From positions 1,736,001-1,800,000 of the forward strand of contig CP085832.1 of assembly GCA_020809705.1 (NCBI GenBank): a DNA stretch of 64,000 nucleotides, read 5' to 3'. Numbering within the stretch: the first letter of the stretch is position 1; the number at the start of each line of letters is the position of its first letter. The translations under genes and the position numbers were made by a program. The stretch comes from Calonectria ilicicola. Taxonomy: Eukaryota > Ascomycota > Sordariomycetes > Hypocreales > Nectriaceae. Below the pieces are notes generated by a model, which was not told the origin of the DNA, ran no database searches, and saw only the letters and a list, made by a program, of their open reading frames with translations. Of the stretch, positions 1 to 11,876 are shown in pieces.

Positions 1-713
1 CGGGTGGTGGTGGTGGCTGCTTCGTTTTCTTGGGTTTGCCAGCTTTGCTGCCCTTGTTCTGGACCTCTTCGTTACGCAGATCCTGTAGCGATGGGCGGCC
101 TCGCTTCTTGCGCTGTGCTGGCTGAACGGTCTCGGCCTCTGGCTCGGCTTCGGGCTCCCTCGGGGGTTCCGGTTGCTGCTCCTCCTCTGGCTGTGTCTGC
201 GCTTGCGCGGGCTTGCGACCTCTCCTGCGCGGCTGGGTTGCTTCCGGAACATCCTCGTCCTGCCCTCCTTGCCGAGAATTCTTCGCCCCCCTTGGTGCTG
301 AATCGCCTGATCGCTCCACCTGTTCGGTCTCCTTGCTCTGTTTCTCTAGGGAGGGGCGGCCGCGTTTCCGCTTCGGCTGCGCGGGTTCTTCTGGTGCGTT
401 TGGTGGCTCATTCTGTGGCACGGGTTGAGGATTGAGCGACGGTCGACCACGCTTACGCCGCGGCTGCTCCTCTTCAGCGGGCGCAGGTTCGACTGCATCT
501 ATGCTCCTCTTCGGGCGACCTGGCTTCTTGGGTGGTGCTTCCTCGACGTCGGCCTCGTAGGCGTCTGGCTTGTCCGTCGACGCGGTCGCCTGTTTGGACG
601 CGTTCGCGGGCCGGCCGCGTTTGCGCTTCGGATCTGGCGCCTATGAATTGAAAAGTTAGTCGTTTGTAAAAATGAGGAAAATTAATGTATTTGATATGTG
701 TATCAATTACCAT
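1..713 (-). CDS. AT-hook protein, 5' part (possible CENP-Q/Okp1-like inner kinetochore subunit), runs off the left edge
   Basis: The minus-strand frame from 640 down to the window edge is open for over 210 codons and encodes a basic, Pro/Glu-rich protein. It carries about six AT-hook-like cores (PKRKRGRP, KKPGRPK, RRKRGRPS, KRKRGRPS, RRRGRKP, RKKRGRPS), which are minor-groove binding motifs for AT-rich DNA. A strong 3' splice site (branch gactaac, acceptor ttcatag) ends at 641. A matching donor (GTAATT) at 710 directly follows an ATG at 711-713, so exon 1 would be the start codon alone and the intron would be 641-710 (70 nt, phase 0). From memory, filamentous-fungal CENP-Q proteins have such an AT-hook N-terminus. 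The diagnostic C-terminal domain lies outside the window, so that name is an inference; another AT-hook chromatin protein is equally possible. The coding potential itself is convincing. Confidence 0.6.
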
Positions 714-3700
714 TGGGAATATATGAACGCGCCAGTCGTAAAAACTAAAAAGCCAAAATTTCAATGCGCGATACTGGTGGTGTTGATGTTGATGTGAAGT
801 TGTGGCTGGGCAGATGTCATGAAGTCTCAGAAGCTCTAGCTGTCAAGCCACAGTGGCTGACACCTACCCGAAAAGGATGGAGGGGCAATCCACGACCCCG
901 CCTCAGTTTTAATGACCATGCCCATGCTCATGCCCATGTCAACGACGGCAATGAAGTCATCTACTCCGTTCTGATATAGGTGCGTCTGCTTGTAAATTGG
1001 ACCCCGACGTCCTGTAATCTCACTCCAATGGATTCGCATCCCGGATATCCCTCATGCCGCCTCGTCTGGCATGCACTGCTGCTCCGGCCCCTCCCTTTGC
1101 CTCCCCCGCATCGTCCCCATGACACCAGTTCTCGGTGCGCGCACGAGATTACTTGCCGGAATCCAACGGACGGTCGGATCCGGCACTCTCACCTGATTTC
1201 TACTCTTGTCTCGCAGAGGGACGCGGGATGGGAGCTACAGCTACGGGGCATCGCACTCACACCCGCAGGGATTCAAGCTTTGTGCTATCTGGGAAGTGCA
1301 TTACCAATTGTGCTCTGGGGTGTGCTTATCCGATGATGTGCAGATTTTTCGCACTCAATGCCCAGGTCGGACCCGTTGGCCAAGGCCATTGTGGCCGATG
1401 CCACTGTTTCCATGGTACAATGGCAAATGTGACCGAGGCTTCATCGTGTGAAGCTTCTAGTTTAGTCTGGGAGCGGCATGAATCCGACTAGTCGGCTTGT
1501 TGTCAGCCCGTCTTTGGTTGCCTTTCATGTGAAAGATGGCCTCAATCGCCCTTTACCCGTTGAGCTCTCGTCCAACTACCTGTCTAGTGGTATTTGCACG
1601 GCTTTACCACCTGTGGCGGCGTGGGAACTGAGTGATTTGACGCATTCCATCCAATGCCATGCAATTCTACGTCTAGGGTGAAATAATTGGGTGCAGGAAT
1701 TGTTGGGCCGTCTGCTCCTTGATATGCTACAAAATGGACACTATCGGGGAATCCGTCTCAGTCCCATGCTGGGGATCTTTGGCGTGCTCCATTGTCGATC
1801 CGATGCCCATCACCTTGTCCTTCTTTGTGACGGATCGATCTCCAAATAAGCCCTAGGGCTCACGATGCTACCCTGGCCAAAGGCTGTCAAAGACAATGGC
1901 GCGAATGCATGTGAAATGCCCACGCCAAACTACCCTGTACCACGGCCGAGCTGCGCAATGACGAATACTGTCCATTTTTGGGCCTACGGCTAGACCCCCC
2001 CGGAACTGGGTACTGGTACACTAGAGTACTTGGGTTAGGGGACTCGAGTCAGCAGTCTTTCACGCTCGAGTCTACCCTAGTCTCAGACATCTCAGATGAG
2101 GGTGGTCAGAAAAGAGTCGACAATAGTTGTTGACTGGTTGAGCGGTTGAAAGAAAGCAACTGCATAAGCCAGCGGCAGATACGACCTACACACCCACCCG
2201 TCGCGCTCACCGATATTCGACAACTGGAGTTAACAGTTGTTTTTTTTTCTTTGTTGTGCCTTTTCTCTTCGTTTGGTTTGCCAACTCAGGCTGGGCCACC
2301 TGGGCGACAACAGTGGCTCGAAGAGTCATACATGTCCCAATGGCCCCAATCGATACAGGGTTCGCAGCCATTCAGCATGCCGTGGCTTTCACTAGATCAT
2401 GTACGCCGGCATCTACTTGTCAGCGAAGTACTACAGACTGCCGAGCCCAACGCGCAGCACAGCTGCAGTACCCACGTAAAAAACGAGTCATAAGCGATCT
2501 CAAGCAATGCTCTGATATGCCAGACTCGGGGACCAGCTGCCAGGTTTGTCTAATTGCACCGAACTGGCGGTGATGCATACGTTGCGGTGGCTATTTTTTT
2601 TTCCCGCCCTGATCCCGTCTTGTTTTAATTCCGTGTGTCTCGGGTGTATTTTCCCCTACGTGTGGGAGAGGGCAATGGTTACCTATCTATATGTGTGGCG
2701 AGGGAGCGTTGATGCCCAAGGGCTTGTTCACAAACGACTAACTTCGGTGAGCCGTTGATGTTGGTTGGGGCCCCTCCTCGGTCTGTCCAGGGCATGTACG
2801 CTACCATGCTTAAATGGATCCCCACGAGGCCCTCCCGGCGCTTGGGAAAAAGTTTTTTTTTTTTATCTTTGACAGCCGTCGCAAGAATTTTCCATGCGAG
2901 TTTGTGCATGGTGGGAGGTTTTGTCACACCAAACGTCAAGGGTTGGTTCCAATTATTTCTGCAACCTCTTGTCCTCTCCTCCACTCGTTTGCGGCCAAAA
3001 TTTTTTTTCTGTGGGAAGGCCGGTTTTTTTTTTAGGCGGTGGCAGTGGCGGTGGCCCGTTGTGCTGGGACCGCCAGAGCCTCTGGAACCCACTGGGCTGG
3101 CATGGCATGCAACTGGTAAGACTCGTGGCTCGACGTGGACGATCGAGGGCCGCGGCCGTGGGTAACTTGGGAGCGGGCCGGGCCACGGTTAGTTTTGCGT
3201 TCCAATGCGAATGCGGTCAAGGCAGGGCCAGAGAAGAGCAGGACCAAACCGTGGCCAGTGTTGGAACAGAGTATAAAAGGTAGGACCCGTAGCCGCCAAT
3301 TGCGAAACATTGGCTTTGGTTGGCATGTAATTCCAGAATTACAGAGAACTGGACAGAAAAGGGATCTAAGGGTTTGTTCTTAGATTGTCCCCCTTCTGAC
3401 AATTGTTTCCCGCCCTTAACAAACGGGGTCAAGGAGCACCTGCTTTTTGTTTTATTCCCACAACCTGGACCCTGCCCTTGCCTTGGGGTTTCCAGAGGTC
3501 AAGTCTTTGAAGGAGTTTGTTTGTTGGTCTCATCCCCAATCGCAGCACGCACGCATCCTGGGCAACTTGCACTAAAAGCCACATCACTACAATAGTTTTA
3601 CCTCCCTTAGACAGTCCATCCCCTCCTCCTCCTCTGATACATAGAGAGACAATCAGGACATTCGTCAGAGATATCGATCGAGCCCCCAATAGACCCTGCC

Positions 3701-6289
3701 GCCTTCGTCCCAACGCAAAAGACCCTACTACGTCGACCCGAGACCTCGGAAGCATCCTCAGATCCAGTGTGGGGGTCACCGACTTGTGTCTCAATTTGTT
3801 TCCCAGTTCCCCGACACAGTCAGCCAGCCATCCGGCGTGCTCAATTGCCCAGCGCATACGCATACGCATACCGCGGAACCTGTCTGCCTTGCTTCCCACC
3901 CTTCCTCCCATCCTCGTCGCCGTCGCCCATCCCTCGTGTGCACTCGCAGGGAGCGCCTTTGTTGTGCATTGCTTTGCGCTGAGACAGCCCGCCGAGAGAA
4001 CAAAGGTCCCCACTAAGCGGCGTTCCCCTCCTCCCCTTGCTGGCCCCGAACCCGGCCCCGGCCCCGGCGCTATCCTCCGCAAGAGACAGCGCCTCGCTTG
4101 TTGCGCCTCCTCCGTCCCGTCCTTCACCTGCCCTCGTCTTCTTTTCTTTTTTTTCTGGGTCCGGTGTAGGTCTCCCCAGAAGCCAAGCCGAAAAGAAAAG
4201 ATACCGCTTCCGCCTTTCTCATCTGCATCTCCTTGCAGGGAAAAAGGTTGCGTTCCAGTGAGCAGCAGTTTTTGCATCGTGCAGTAAAGACACATACACA
4301 CAAAACAAGACAAAATAAAGGGTTCTCTCTCTTGCAGGACCCCCAAAGAACCAGGACCAGGCCCCCAATCGAGCCCAGCAATTGAGGGACAACCCGGCAG
4401 CTGTTCGCCCCGTTCCTCTCTTCTGCGTTTGCCGCCCTGCCGCCGGCGTTCTTCTGTCGTCGTTCGGTCGTCACCGTCGTCATCCCGGAGGCGGCGCTAA
4501 CAAGGTGCCATTGCATCGCATCCCAGACCCTACCTCGCCCAAGTTATCGTACGCTCGCTCGTTCGTACCTGTGCCGTACCAGGTCCCTACCATTGTTGCT
4601 GCGCACTGCTGAGCTGAGCGGGCCTACTACTGCTGCACCTATCAGCCACCATCCCTTGCGACAAGTTGCTGCTGGCCAACTTTTTTTTTTTTTCCTGTTC
4701 TGCCTACCTAGATTGGGTTGGGAGGTACAAGAACTTTTCTCTTCTCTCCCCCCCGTCTCCCTGTTATTAGCACATCCTAATCCTCCCCTCCCCCTCCTTC
4801 TCTAACTCTTCATCTGTCCTCGTTGCTGGTGGACGAAGAAAGCAAGAAGAACAAAGAGTCGAGATTGACAGCGTGAATCCTGACTTTTTGCTCTAATTCC
4901 CGCCCCCACTCCGTGTCCCCGGACGTCGACAACCACAGTCCCCCCGGATCACGCGCGCCGCCGCCTTTTGGGTTGGAAAAAGGGCCAAGCACCTGGTCAA
5001 CGGCAAACTAGCGGGCACATCGCAGCAGCGCAAGCGAGCCGCCGCGCAAAAGTCGAAGCGCAACCTTTGGGCTTTTGGCGCAGCGCAAACCGTCGACTCG
5101 ACGACTCTTTTGTCACGGGCTTCCTTGGTTGAACACACCAAGCAGGCGCCCGCGTCAAAAAGTGCGCCGCTCCCCGTCACTCCCGGCCGCCTTATCATGA
5201 CCTCGAACAGCCGTCGTATATCACCCTCTCCCTGCTGGAGGTTCCTTCTTTGGGTTTTGACTCCCTGACTACTACTACTACCTGGGCATTCCCACCGCCT
5301 TTATCTATAGCATCACCGCTTCTTATTGTTGCAACGACAACTGCCACTGTCCCCACCCCCATACCGTCGCTTCCTCGCATCGCATTGCTGCGACATCATC
5401 TCGTTCAGGCCCACCGCAGCACGCAGCGCACACGGCTCGAGAGACGCCTCCATTCCCGCCAGAGCGCAGACTAGAAGGCAGAAGAAAAAAAAAAGCCTCC
5501 CGTCTAAGCCTCTGCTCATCCAACAAACCACCGCCCTCCACTCTTTTACTGGGCCCCCCGTTTCTTTTCCGCGCGCCCCCCCTCCTCCACCCGCTCGGGG
5601 CAGCCCAGCCCAGTCTAAGCCCAAACCTTTTAGCCCAGTCGAGCCCTGACTGACACCAAAGACCCGTCGGTCCAAAACGATCCAAGCTCGCTGCACTCAA
5701 GGGCCCAAAGGACCCAATCGACCCTCCCCCTCCCACTTGGGTGCATTGCATCCTGCGATGCTCTGCTGGCAGCCCCGCGCAGAATCCCAGCAGAACCAGC
5801 AGTAGCCAGCAGCAACCTAACGGCTGCACCATTTTTTTTTTCGATCGACTTTTTGTGTCTCCCTCTCTTCTCTCCCCTTCCGTCACTCTCCCTCGCCGCC
5901 GCGGTACTGTACTGCGCAGTACATCGCAACCTTCGCAATTCTCAATCCTCAATCCCCAATCCGCATACACGGACGCATAATCACAACGTCCAACCAACAC
6001 TTTTGCCTCCTTGGCTCTCCCTCCCTCCATAAACAGAACAACTCGCCTCTCTTACCCCACACCCACGCCAACCAGAGGGCCTCGATTGATAAGATCCCGT
6101 TTGCGGTCCCGTTCCCGCCCGTCTTTGTTTAAGCCGTCTGGTCGCCATTGAAATACACCCACCCTTACGGTACTTAGCCGGACCTGTGTTTCCCACCACC
6201 ACCACCACGATATATACGTTTATTTATTTTTCTACCTTATCTTTTTTTTATTTCTGGAAAAAAATAACTATACAAGAACCTCTTTCGCC
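714..6289. other. gene-poor intergenic / long leader region
   Basis: No frame here has sustained protein-like composition. The left half is mixed sequence with long T runs near 2240, 2600, 2860, 3000 and 3030. From about 3500 to 6290 the plus strand is strikingly C/T-rich, as in fungal promoters and 5' leaders, which creates long meaningless ORFs on both strands. TATA-like elements stand at 3272-3278 (gtataaaagg) and about 6210-6216 (gatatatacg). The second lies about 80 bp before the ATG at 6290 and is the more likely core promoter of that gene. Confidence 0.6.
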
Positions 6290-7345
6290 ATGAAACAAAG
6301 TAGAACGGGCAGAGGTCGGCCAGCGACGCCAGACCTCTTGATCGCCGCCCAGGTCGTCCAGCAGGAGCAGCAGCATCTCACCGCCGACCCGACCTCGCCA
6401 CCAGAGACCCCCACCACTTCGCCGCCCATCTCTCGCAAACATAGCTTGAAGCCTCGCCGCCAGCCCGACTTTCGTGATCTCTTCAAGACTCACCGGCCAC
6501 TTGATGAGGACCCTCATATTAAGCCATTCGGCAACGGTCACCAGTTTAGCTACCAGCCCACCCTTGGTCCCGAGCAATTGAGCCCACGCTCCTCCTCTTC
6601 ATCATCCCAAGGTCTCGAGAACAGCAGCGTCATCGAGTCCGAGAGCGCGAGCATAGGCAGCGTCCACGATGCCTCTGCGCCAGGCCTTGCACCGGAAGAT
6701 GACGACGACGACGACATGTCCGACTCGGACAGCGACAGCGACTCTGATGCATCTGAGGCTTCTGAGGCCGTCGAGGCCGAGATCACGAACATTACGACAG
6801 CTACGACTACGGTGGTTTGCAACTTTATCCTTGAAGACGTCGACCTAATGGACGATTGCGAAGGTCTTGATATTCTGCGCCCGACTGAAATTGAGTCGAA
6901 TCGCAGTCGTTCCAGGTCCCGGCACAAGGAGCTCGACAAAGACATGATGCATGACCTCAAGAACCTCAACTGCAGCAACGAAACGTCAGACACCGAAGAC
7001 AGCCCCGATTTCGAAGAAGAGGCCTTCCTAAGACGCAGGGAGCAGCTCAGGAAATTCCGCCGCATGAGTATGGGCAGCAGCTTCGGCAAGCGCACGCATA
7101 GCGAGCTCAGCGACTCGGACGACGACTTTGAGGCATTGGATGTCAACGAGATGGGGGCTAGCGCCCGCCGGATGCGAAGGAAGCTGCAGCGCACTAGCCT
7201 ACTATTCCACGACCCTCCGCCTGCTCGAATTGACGAGCTAGAAGAGCCCGACTCCAGTGAGGACGAGCGTGCCCCTGTTCAGGACGCCCTGGCGCGCGAG
7301 CTTCCTTACTGGGCTATGGAAATTATGGAGGTGGACTCGAGCTGA
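6290..7345 (+). CDS. conserved hypothetical acidic protein, probably nuclear
   Basis: This single-exon frame of 351 codons has the strong codon bias of the neighbouring genes. I do not recognise a named domain. Visible features are a basic N-terminus (KQSRTGRGRP), Ser-rich low-complexity stretches near residues 100-115, an acidic Asp/Ser run near residues 137-155 (DDDDDDMSDSDSDSDSD), an RSRSRSRHK basic/Ser patch, and a C-terminal block with basic then acidic character (RRMRRKLQRTSLLFHDPP, then ELEEPDSSEDE). The alternating acidic and basic patches suggest a nuclear or chromatin-associated disordered protein, but that is an inference. A TATA-like element lies about 80 bp upstream and the leader is strongly C/T-rich. 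The C-terminal block is the likeliest conserved part. I see no intron. Confidence 0.8.
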   Translation: MKQSRTGRGRPATPDLLIAAQVVQQEQQHLTADPTSPPETPTTSPPISRKHSLKPRRQPDFRDLFKTHRPLDEDPHIKPFGNGHQFSYQPTLGPEQLSPRSSSSSSQGLENSSVIESESASIGSVHDASAPGLAPEDDDDDDMSDSDSDSDSDASEASEAVEAEITNITTATTTVVCNFILEDVDLMDDCEGLDILRPTEIESNRSRSRSRHKELDKDMMHDLKNLNCSNETSDTEDSPDFEEEAFLRRREQLRKFRRMSMGSSFGKRTHSELSDSDDDFEALDVNEMGASARRMRRKLQRTSLLFHDPPPARIDELEEPDSSEDERAPVQDALARELPYWAMEIMEVDSS

Positions 7346-7908
7346 GCTGTGGAGACGACAATGATGTCAAGGTCGGCCTCGAGGGTTCCTCGACTCGGAT
7401 ATGCTTTCGACAAGCGACGACAGACATGACTAATGAATGACAACTTTACAAAAAAGAAGTTACGAGGATGAGAGAGCAGGGGAAATTCTTGCCTCTGATG
7501 ATGATAAAAAACGTTTCACCTTTACAATGTACGAGCCCGACACTGCCTCTGAATTGGGGGGGCAGCTCGAACTGGTCAACAACGGGTGCTTGTCGGACGA
7601 CGATTTGTGGCGTCACTAGGTCTGGACCGGGCCATTGACAGCTGGCCCGGACAAGGACCTCGGGGCGACCAACCGGATTTACAGATTGAGCATTTGATTT
7701 GGGAGATTGATGTTTGGCATTTTGCATAGACGGAGGGCATAGCATCAGGGGCACGGGCAATTAGTAGGATCAGAAGGCCGACCCTGCGTTTTCGTTCGAT
7801 ACCTTATAGACCGTTTTCTTTACATGTCGAGTCGGAACCTTTTTCACACACACGAGCACAAAGTACAAGCGACGATGACACGCACTTTTTAACCTGGGTT
7901 GGATTTAC

Positions 7909-7931
7909 GAGAGAGAGAGAGAGAGAGAGAC
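7909..7931. repeat. (GA)n microsatellite
   Basis: An uninterrupted GA dinucleotide run, seen directly, in the 3' flank of the 6290-7345 gene. Confidence 0.9.
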
Positions 7932-9140
7932 AGAAGAAGAGCCTGAGGATGATGATGATGTTGATTTACATACATGCCATGTTAAATTGATTGGAGACGA
8001 GAGTGGTTTAGTTAGACTTATGATAGACCTTGGCTTAGGGAGATGCCCACGGCGCGGTCCAGCGGCGCGGGCTTCCTAGCTGAAATTGAACCCAGGAGAC
8101 TCCGGCAACGTACCTGGTTTGGTTTGGTTTTTAAAAGGGGTGCATGATGCAGTCCACTCGGTGCAGCGCGCGGCGGTTCCAGGTCCCACAGGGTGATTGC
8201 CCAGTAGGTTTGCGACGAAAGTGAGGCGGTGACACCGGCCGACTGGACGGGGGTGCAGCGGATGAGGTGGCCTAAGAGAGATGACGGACATGCGTCATGT
8301 GGATGTGCGTCATGGGCATTAGGTTGGGGGTGCACCACCCGGGGAATGGGCCCGGGGAGCACCACGTTGCGCTGGACTGGCGGGCGGGTTTTGAGACCAG
8401 AGCTGGGAGCAGCCCGAGCGCCTGTCTTTTTTCATTTGACGTGACGGGGTTTGGTTTAATTTTGGGTTTCTGTTTGTGACTGTTGGCGTGCATACATTGG
8501 GCTTGACCGACGTGCGCATTGTCTCGTTTCGAGCTGTGTGGATATCTGCGGGACGGCACAGGAGAGAGAGAGAGAGAGCGAGGTAGGGAGGGGGAAGGCA
8601 TAATAGGACACGACAGGATTAGGACAGGACAAGGAGTGGTTTGTGCGCAGCAGCGCATGTGTGTGTGTGTGTAAAAAGGACAACAAGCAAGAAGCGACGG
8701 AGAGAGCGAGAGGAGGGCGGGAGACACAAAGAGACACCGAGGGCTTAGCTGCTGCTGCTCCTCAATCATTGTTGAGCGTCTAACGAATCATGGGTATCCA
8801 TGGATACAATGGCATCAAATCAAATCGGGGCGCTTGCTGACGGGCGATGGCATGGCGGTACAGCACCCAGCTGAGGATGACATGATGTGAGGCTGTCGTT
8901 GGCTGGCCTAGTGTAAGAGCAGTTAGCAGCGTTCCATCCTGGCTTTCCCGGCGGAAGATCTATGGCTTGCCTGGGCGTAGTCGTGTCTTGGTTTCACGCG
9001 GGTCGCTGATAAGAGCTCCAGGCCGGGGGGAGGGGGTTCTGGGGAAAGCATGTACAGTAACACGCTACGTGCGTATGTACACTTGCAATCGACACACGAG
9101 CTGATGTGATGGGGATCGGATGGGGTGGTCGTGGTTTAGC

Positions 9141-9186
9141 TACATACATAGTTACAGTACATACATACATACCTATGTACATACAT
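9141..9186. repeat. TACA-type microsatellite
   Basis: Imperfect tandem TACA/TACATA units, seen directly, about 0.4 kb upstream of spc34. Confidence 0.85.
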
Positions 9187-9597
9187 TGCTCCAGTCAAAC
9201 CGCGGCTTAGTGGCGGTGGGCCCATCGGAACCCCGCCATCCATCCCATCAGACATCAGACATCAGACAGACAGCGCCTTATCGATAAGCCCCAGCCCAGC
9301 CCGTGCTGCCATTTGTTTTGGTTGGGTTGGTTGGTTGCACAACAACGGCCGCTGAACATCGCCATGACTTCCAATCCATGACGCCCTTGATGCACAAGAC
9401 GCGCCCACCGGCACCGACCCTCTGTTTGTGATATCCCCAACAGCCGTCACGCGCAGCTCATTGTCGAATAATAAAAGCAATTGACGACATTCCGCAACCC
9501 TCGTTGGGCCGAGACGCGCCCGAGTGTCCTATCCTACCCTCTCCCACCGACATACACACCCCTCCCCCTCGCGCCCAACCAGGCCCTGCCTCTCACC

Positions 9598-10467
9598 ATG
9601 TCTCTGATCTCGGTGCACCTGGAGCAAATTGGCTACTCATGCCAAGGCATTGATTCCCTCCCGTAAGCATCCCAACACAAGGCCAAACCCTTATAGGAAA
9701 TAAAACAACAGAGGGGGAGCGAGCGAGAGACATCGCGCTAACCATTGTCCCCTCCCCGCGGGGAGGGGGGGAATAGCTTTCCCAAGCCCAAGATCTTCAC
9801 CAACGCCCTGCTGTCCAACCACGACATCACCTCGCTCATCCGCGACACGGAGCCGCACGAGCGCGCCCTATTCTCCGTCCCGCCTCCCCCGCCTCCCTCG
9901 TCCAAGCCTGCGCCCGCCGCGGAGCCCGAGAAGAAGTCGAGCAGGCGCCAGACCGTCTTCAACGTGGCCTCGGGCGAGGTGACGACGGGGCCCCCCGCGC
10001 GCGCTGGCGTGCCGCACAACCCGCGGCGGCACACAGCCGTGGCAGCCGTCCTGGGCGGGCAGATGCACGACCAGCTGCGGCGCGGCGAGCAGGACCGCAA
10101 GGGCGACGTTGACGTGGGCGTGCTGCTGCGGGGTGCCGAAAAGCTGTGCGGCGTCTACGAGCTGCCAGGTGCACGGGAGCGCATCGCCGCTCTGCGGAGC
10201 AAGTACGGCCACGGCAAGAACACCATGGCCTACTACGAGTCCAAGGTTGAGGAGCAAGCTGAGCAACTGGCCGCCATGAACCGCGACTGGATGGAGGACG
10301 AGGAGAATGAGGAAGAGGAGGAAGAGGATGATGGGGCCGAGGTATGGACGGAAGCGGACCTGCGGAGAGAAGAGGAAGAAGCTAGAGAGATGGAGTTCAA
10401 GAAGCGGGAGCTGCAGAAGAGGCTAAGGACCATGGAGCAGGATCTGGGTGGATTGATGAGCATGTGA
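9598..10467 (+). CDS. spc34: DASH complex subunit Spc34
   Basis: Two exons, 9598-9662 and 9777-10467, encode 251 aa. The donor is GTAAGC at 9663; the 3' site has a gcgctaac branch and ends TAG at 9776; the phase joins exactly (LP-F-PKPK). The N-terminus (MSLISVHLEQIGYSCQGIDSL, continuing into FPKPKIFTNALL and HDITSLIRDTEPHERALF) is the recognisable Spc34 signature. The DASH/Dam1 complex couples kinetochores to spindle microtubules and is regulated by Aurora kinase. Residues about 165-250 are charged and predicted helical or coiled coil, with an acidic insert (EDEENEEEEEEDD). I chose the start at 9598 over an upstream in-frame start at 9481 because family members begin at this MSL and the upstream extension is Pro-rich, leader-like sequence. 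Confidence 0.9.
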
Positions 10468-10626
10468 AATGCCTTGACGAGACTATATACCCCTAAAAGT
10501 GGTGGATTGTACTAGATGAATGAACTGGATTGCATGAGTGAATCATATTCGAAGAGTCTAAAAACATCTTATCTAAAAACGAATTGCTGAAAGATCGCTT
10601 TTCAACACACTATTTTTTTTTCTTGT

Positions 10627-11319
10627 TTACTCTTCGTCAACTTCATCCATTAAGTCCTCCTTGGCCAATACCAGCTTTTCAAGAAACACGCCGACGTCGT
10701 CTGCTCCTTCAATGACAAACTTGTCATTAATCACAAAACGTGGCACCCCCTTGATGCCCTTCCCAGCAGCTTCATTCGCCTCTTGCTGAACCTCTTCGAG
10801 GCCCTCGTCACCTTCCAGCCATTCCCTCGCCTGATTGGCATCTAAACCTGCTCTCGTTGCCGCCTTCACCAAGTCGTCGGTATTAGTGATGTCGCCCCCT
10901 TCCACAAAGTACATTTGCATTGTTTCTTCCGACACTCTATGCTCCAATCCTTTCTCTCCATTGGGATCCAATTTCCTCGCTAGGAAGACAAGCCGATGGG
11001 CTTCAATTGTGTTGCCAATTTTCGAGTCAAAGTTGAACTGCACTCCCTCGCGTTGACCAACATGTCGGAGTCGTCCAAATATCTCAGAGACACGATCCTC
11101 GCCCCAACGGGATGCTGTTTTTGCGGCCCATGACTGGGAGATGCGACGCGGGGCATCTGGGTCCAGTTGGTAGGCATGCCACGAAATATTGACGGGGAGG
11201 GTTGAAGCACCGGGAACTGTCTTGCGATACAAGGCCAAGGCGCGGTTGAGCCTGTTGAGACCAATGTAGCAATATGGGCAGACGGGGTCCGAGACGACGG
11301 TAATGGATAGACAGCTCAT
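10627..11319 (-). CDS. DSBA-like thioredoxin-fold oxidoreductase (FrnE-like)
   Basis: A single exon encodes 230 aa. The N-terminus (ITVVSDPVCPYCYIGLNRL) carries a CPYC redox motif at residues 14-17. An all-helical insertion follows, and near residue 193 there is the GVPRFVIN segment, the cis-proline loop of DsbA-type folds, with the final strand FVIEGADD after it. This is the layout of the DSBA-like family (Pfam DSBA, FrnE / 2-hydroxychromene-2-carboxylate isomerase relatives). It probably acts as a cytosolic dithiol-disulfide oxidoreductase or glutathione-dependent isomerase. No signal peptide is visible, so it is not an ER or periplasm-type DsbA. The precise substrate cannot be read from sequence. 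The gene is convergent with spc34; only about 160 bp separate the stops. Confidence 0.9.
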   Translation of the reverse strand: MSCLSITVVSDPVCPYCYIGLNRLNRALALYRKTVPGASTLPVNISWHAYQLDPDAPRRISQSWAAKTASRWGEDRVSEIFGRLRHVGQREGVQFNFDSKIGNTIEAHRLVFLARKLDPNGEKGLEHRVSEETMQMYFVEGGDITNTDDLVKAATRAGLDANQAREWLEGDEGLEEVQQEANEAAGKGIKGVPRFVINDKFVIEGADDVGVFLEKLVLAKEDLMDEVDEE

Positions 11320-11876
11320 TGTGATGGTGGAGTTGTCGAGTCGGCAGTATGGAAATCAGAATGTGTTGTGTGAAGAGATGAGATTGGGTAGATGAAGGAG
11401 CAATCAACGAGTGCTAGCCTGATGGATGCAAAGTCAAGGTTGACCTGCTCTCAAGCCTGGGACAAGACATGGTTTTAATACTCTTGCCAAAGGCAACGTC
11501 TTGATTCGGGTCGTCGTCATGGTGGGCGGAACTCCGCCAGGGGTGAGATGACACTGAGCCTAGGCTCCGCCAAGGGGCAGGTTGCGGCGACGGAGCGGTG
11601 GACGAAGGTCGAAAAGTCCGCTCGAAGCTGTCAATTTTTGAATCAAAATGTTGCCTAACTTGCTGTTGGGGGTCGAGGTTGAGCATGACATGTTGAATGC
11701 CACGACGGGATGCGTGCAAATATTTGTCGTGTGTTTCTTGAACCGTGAGTGAATCATCACATCGTTGCCATTGCTCATAATGAAAACAACAAAACAGAAA
11801 ATAGAGAACAAAAGAGAACCCGCTTTCCAAAGCACATCCTCTAAAAATAAAGTCTAACAAGCGTTGTTTTCGGCCG
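11320..11876. other. intergenic region between two co-oriented minus-strand genes
   Basis: This holds the promoter of the DSBA-like gene and the 3' flank of the RING gene. Open frames here lack protein-like composition, and I see no further gene. Confidence 0.6.

Larger units (their letters stand above)
7346..9597. other. intergenic region with simple repeats
   Basis: No protein-like frame is seen. The stretch holds several microsatellites: (GA)n at 7909-7931 and about 8563-8579, (GT)n near 8657-8671, and TACA/TACATA repeats at 9141-9186. The last few hundred bases (about 9480-9597) are C/T-rich and precede the spc34 start. Confidence 0.6.

Noticed and set aside
2030..2042. Telomere-like TTAGGG
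   Set aside because: Only a single copy is present, so it is not a telomeric or interstitial repeat.
3429..4346. 305-codon minus-strand and 256-codon plus-strand overlapping ORFs
   Set aside because: Both arise from strongly C/T-biased DNA, overlap each other antisense, and have low-complexity, random-looking products without splice structure.
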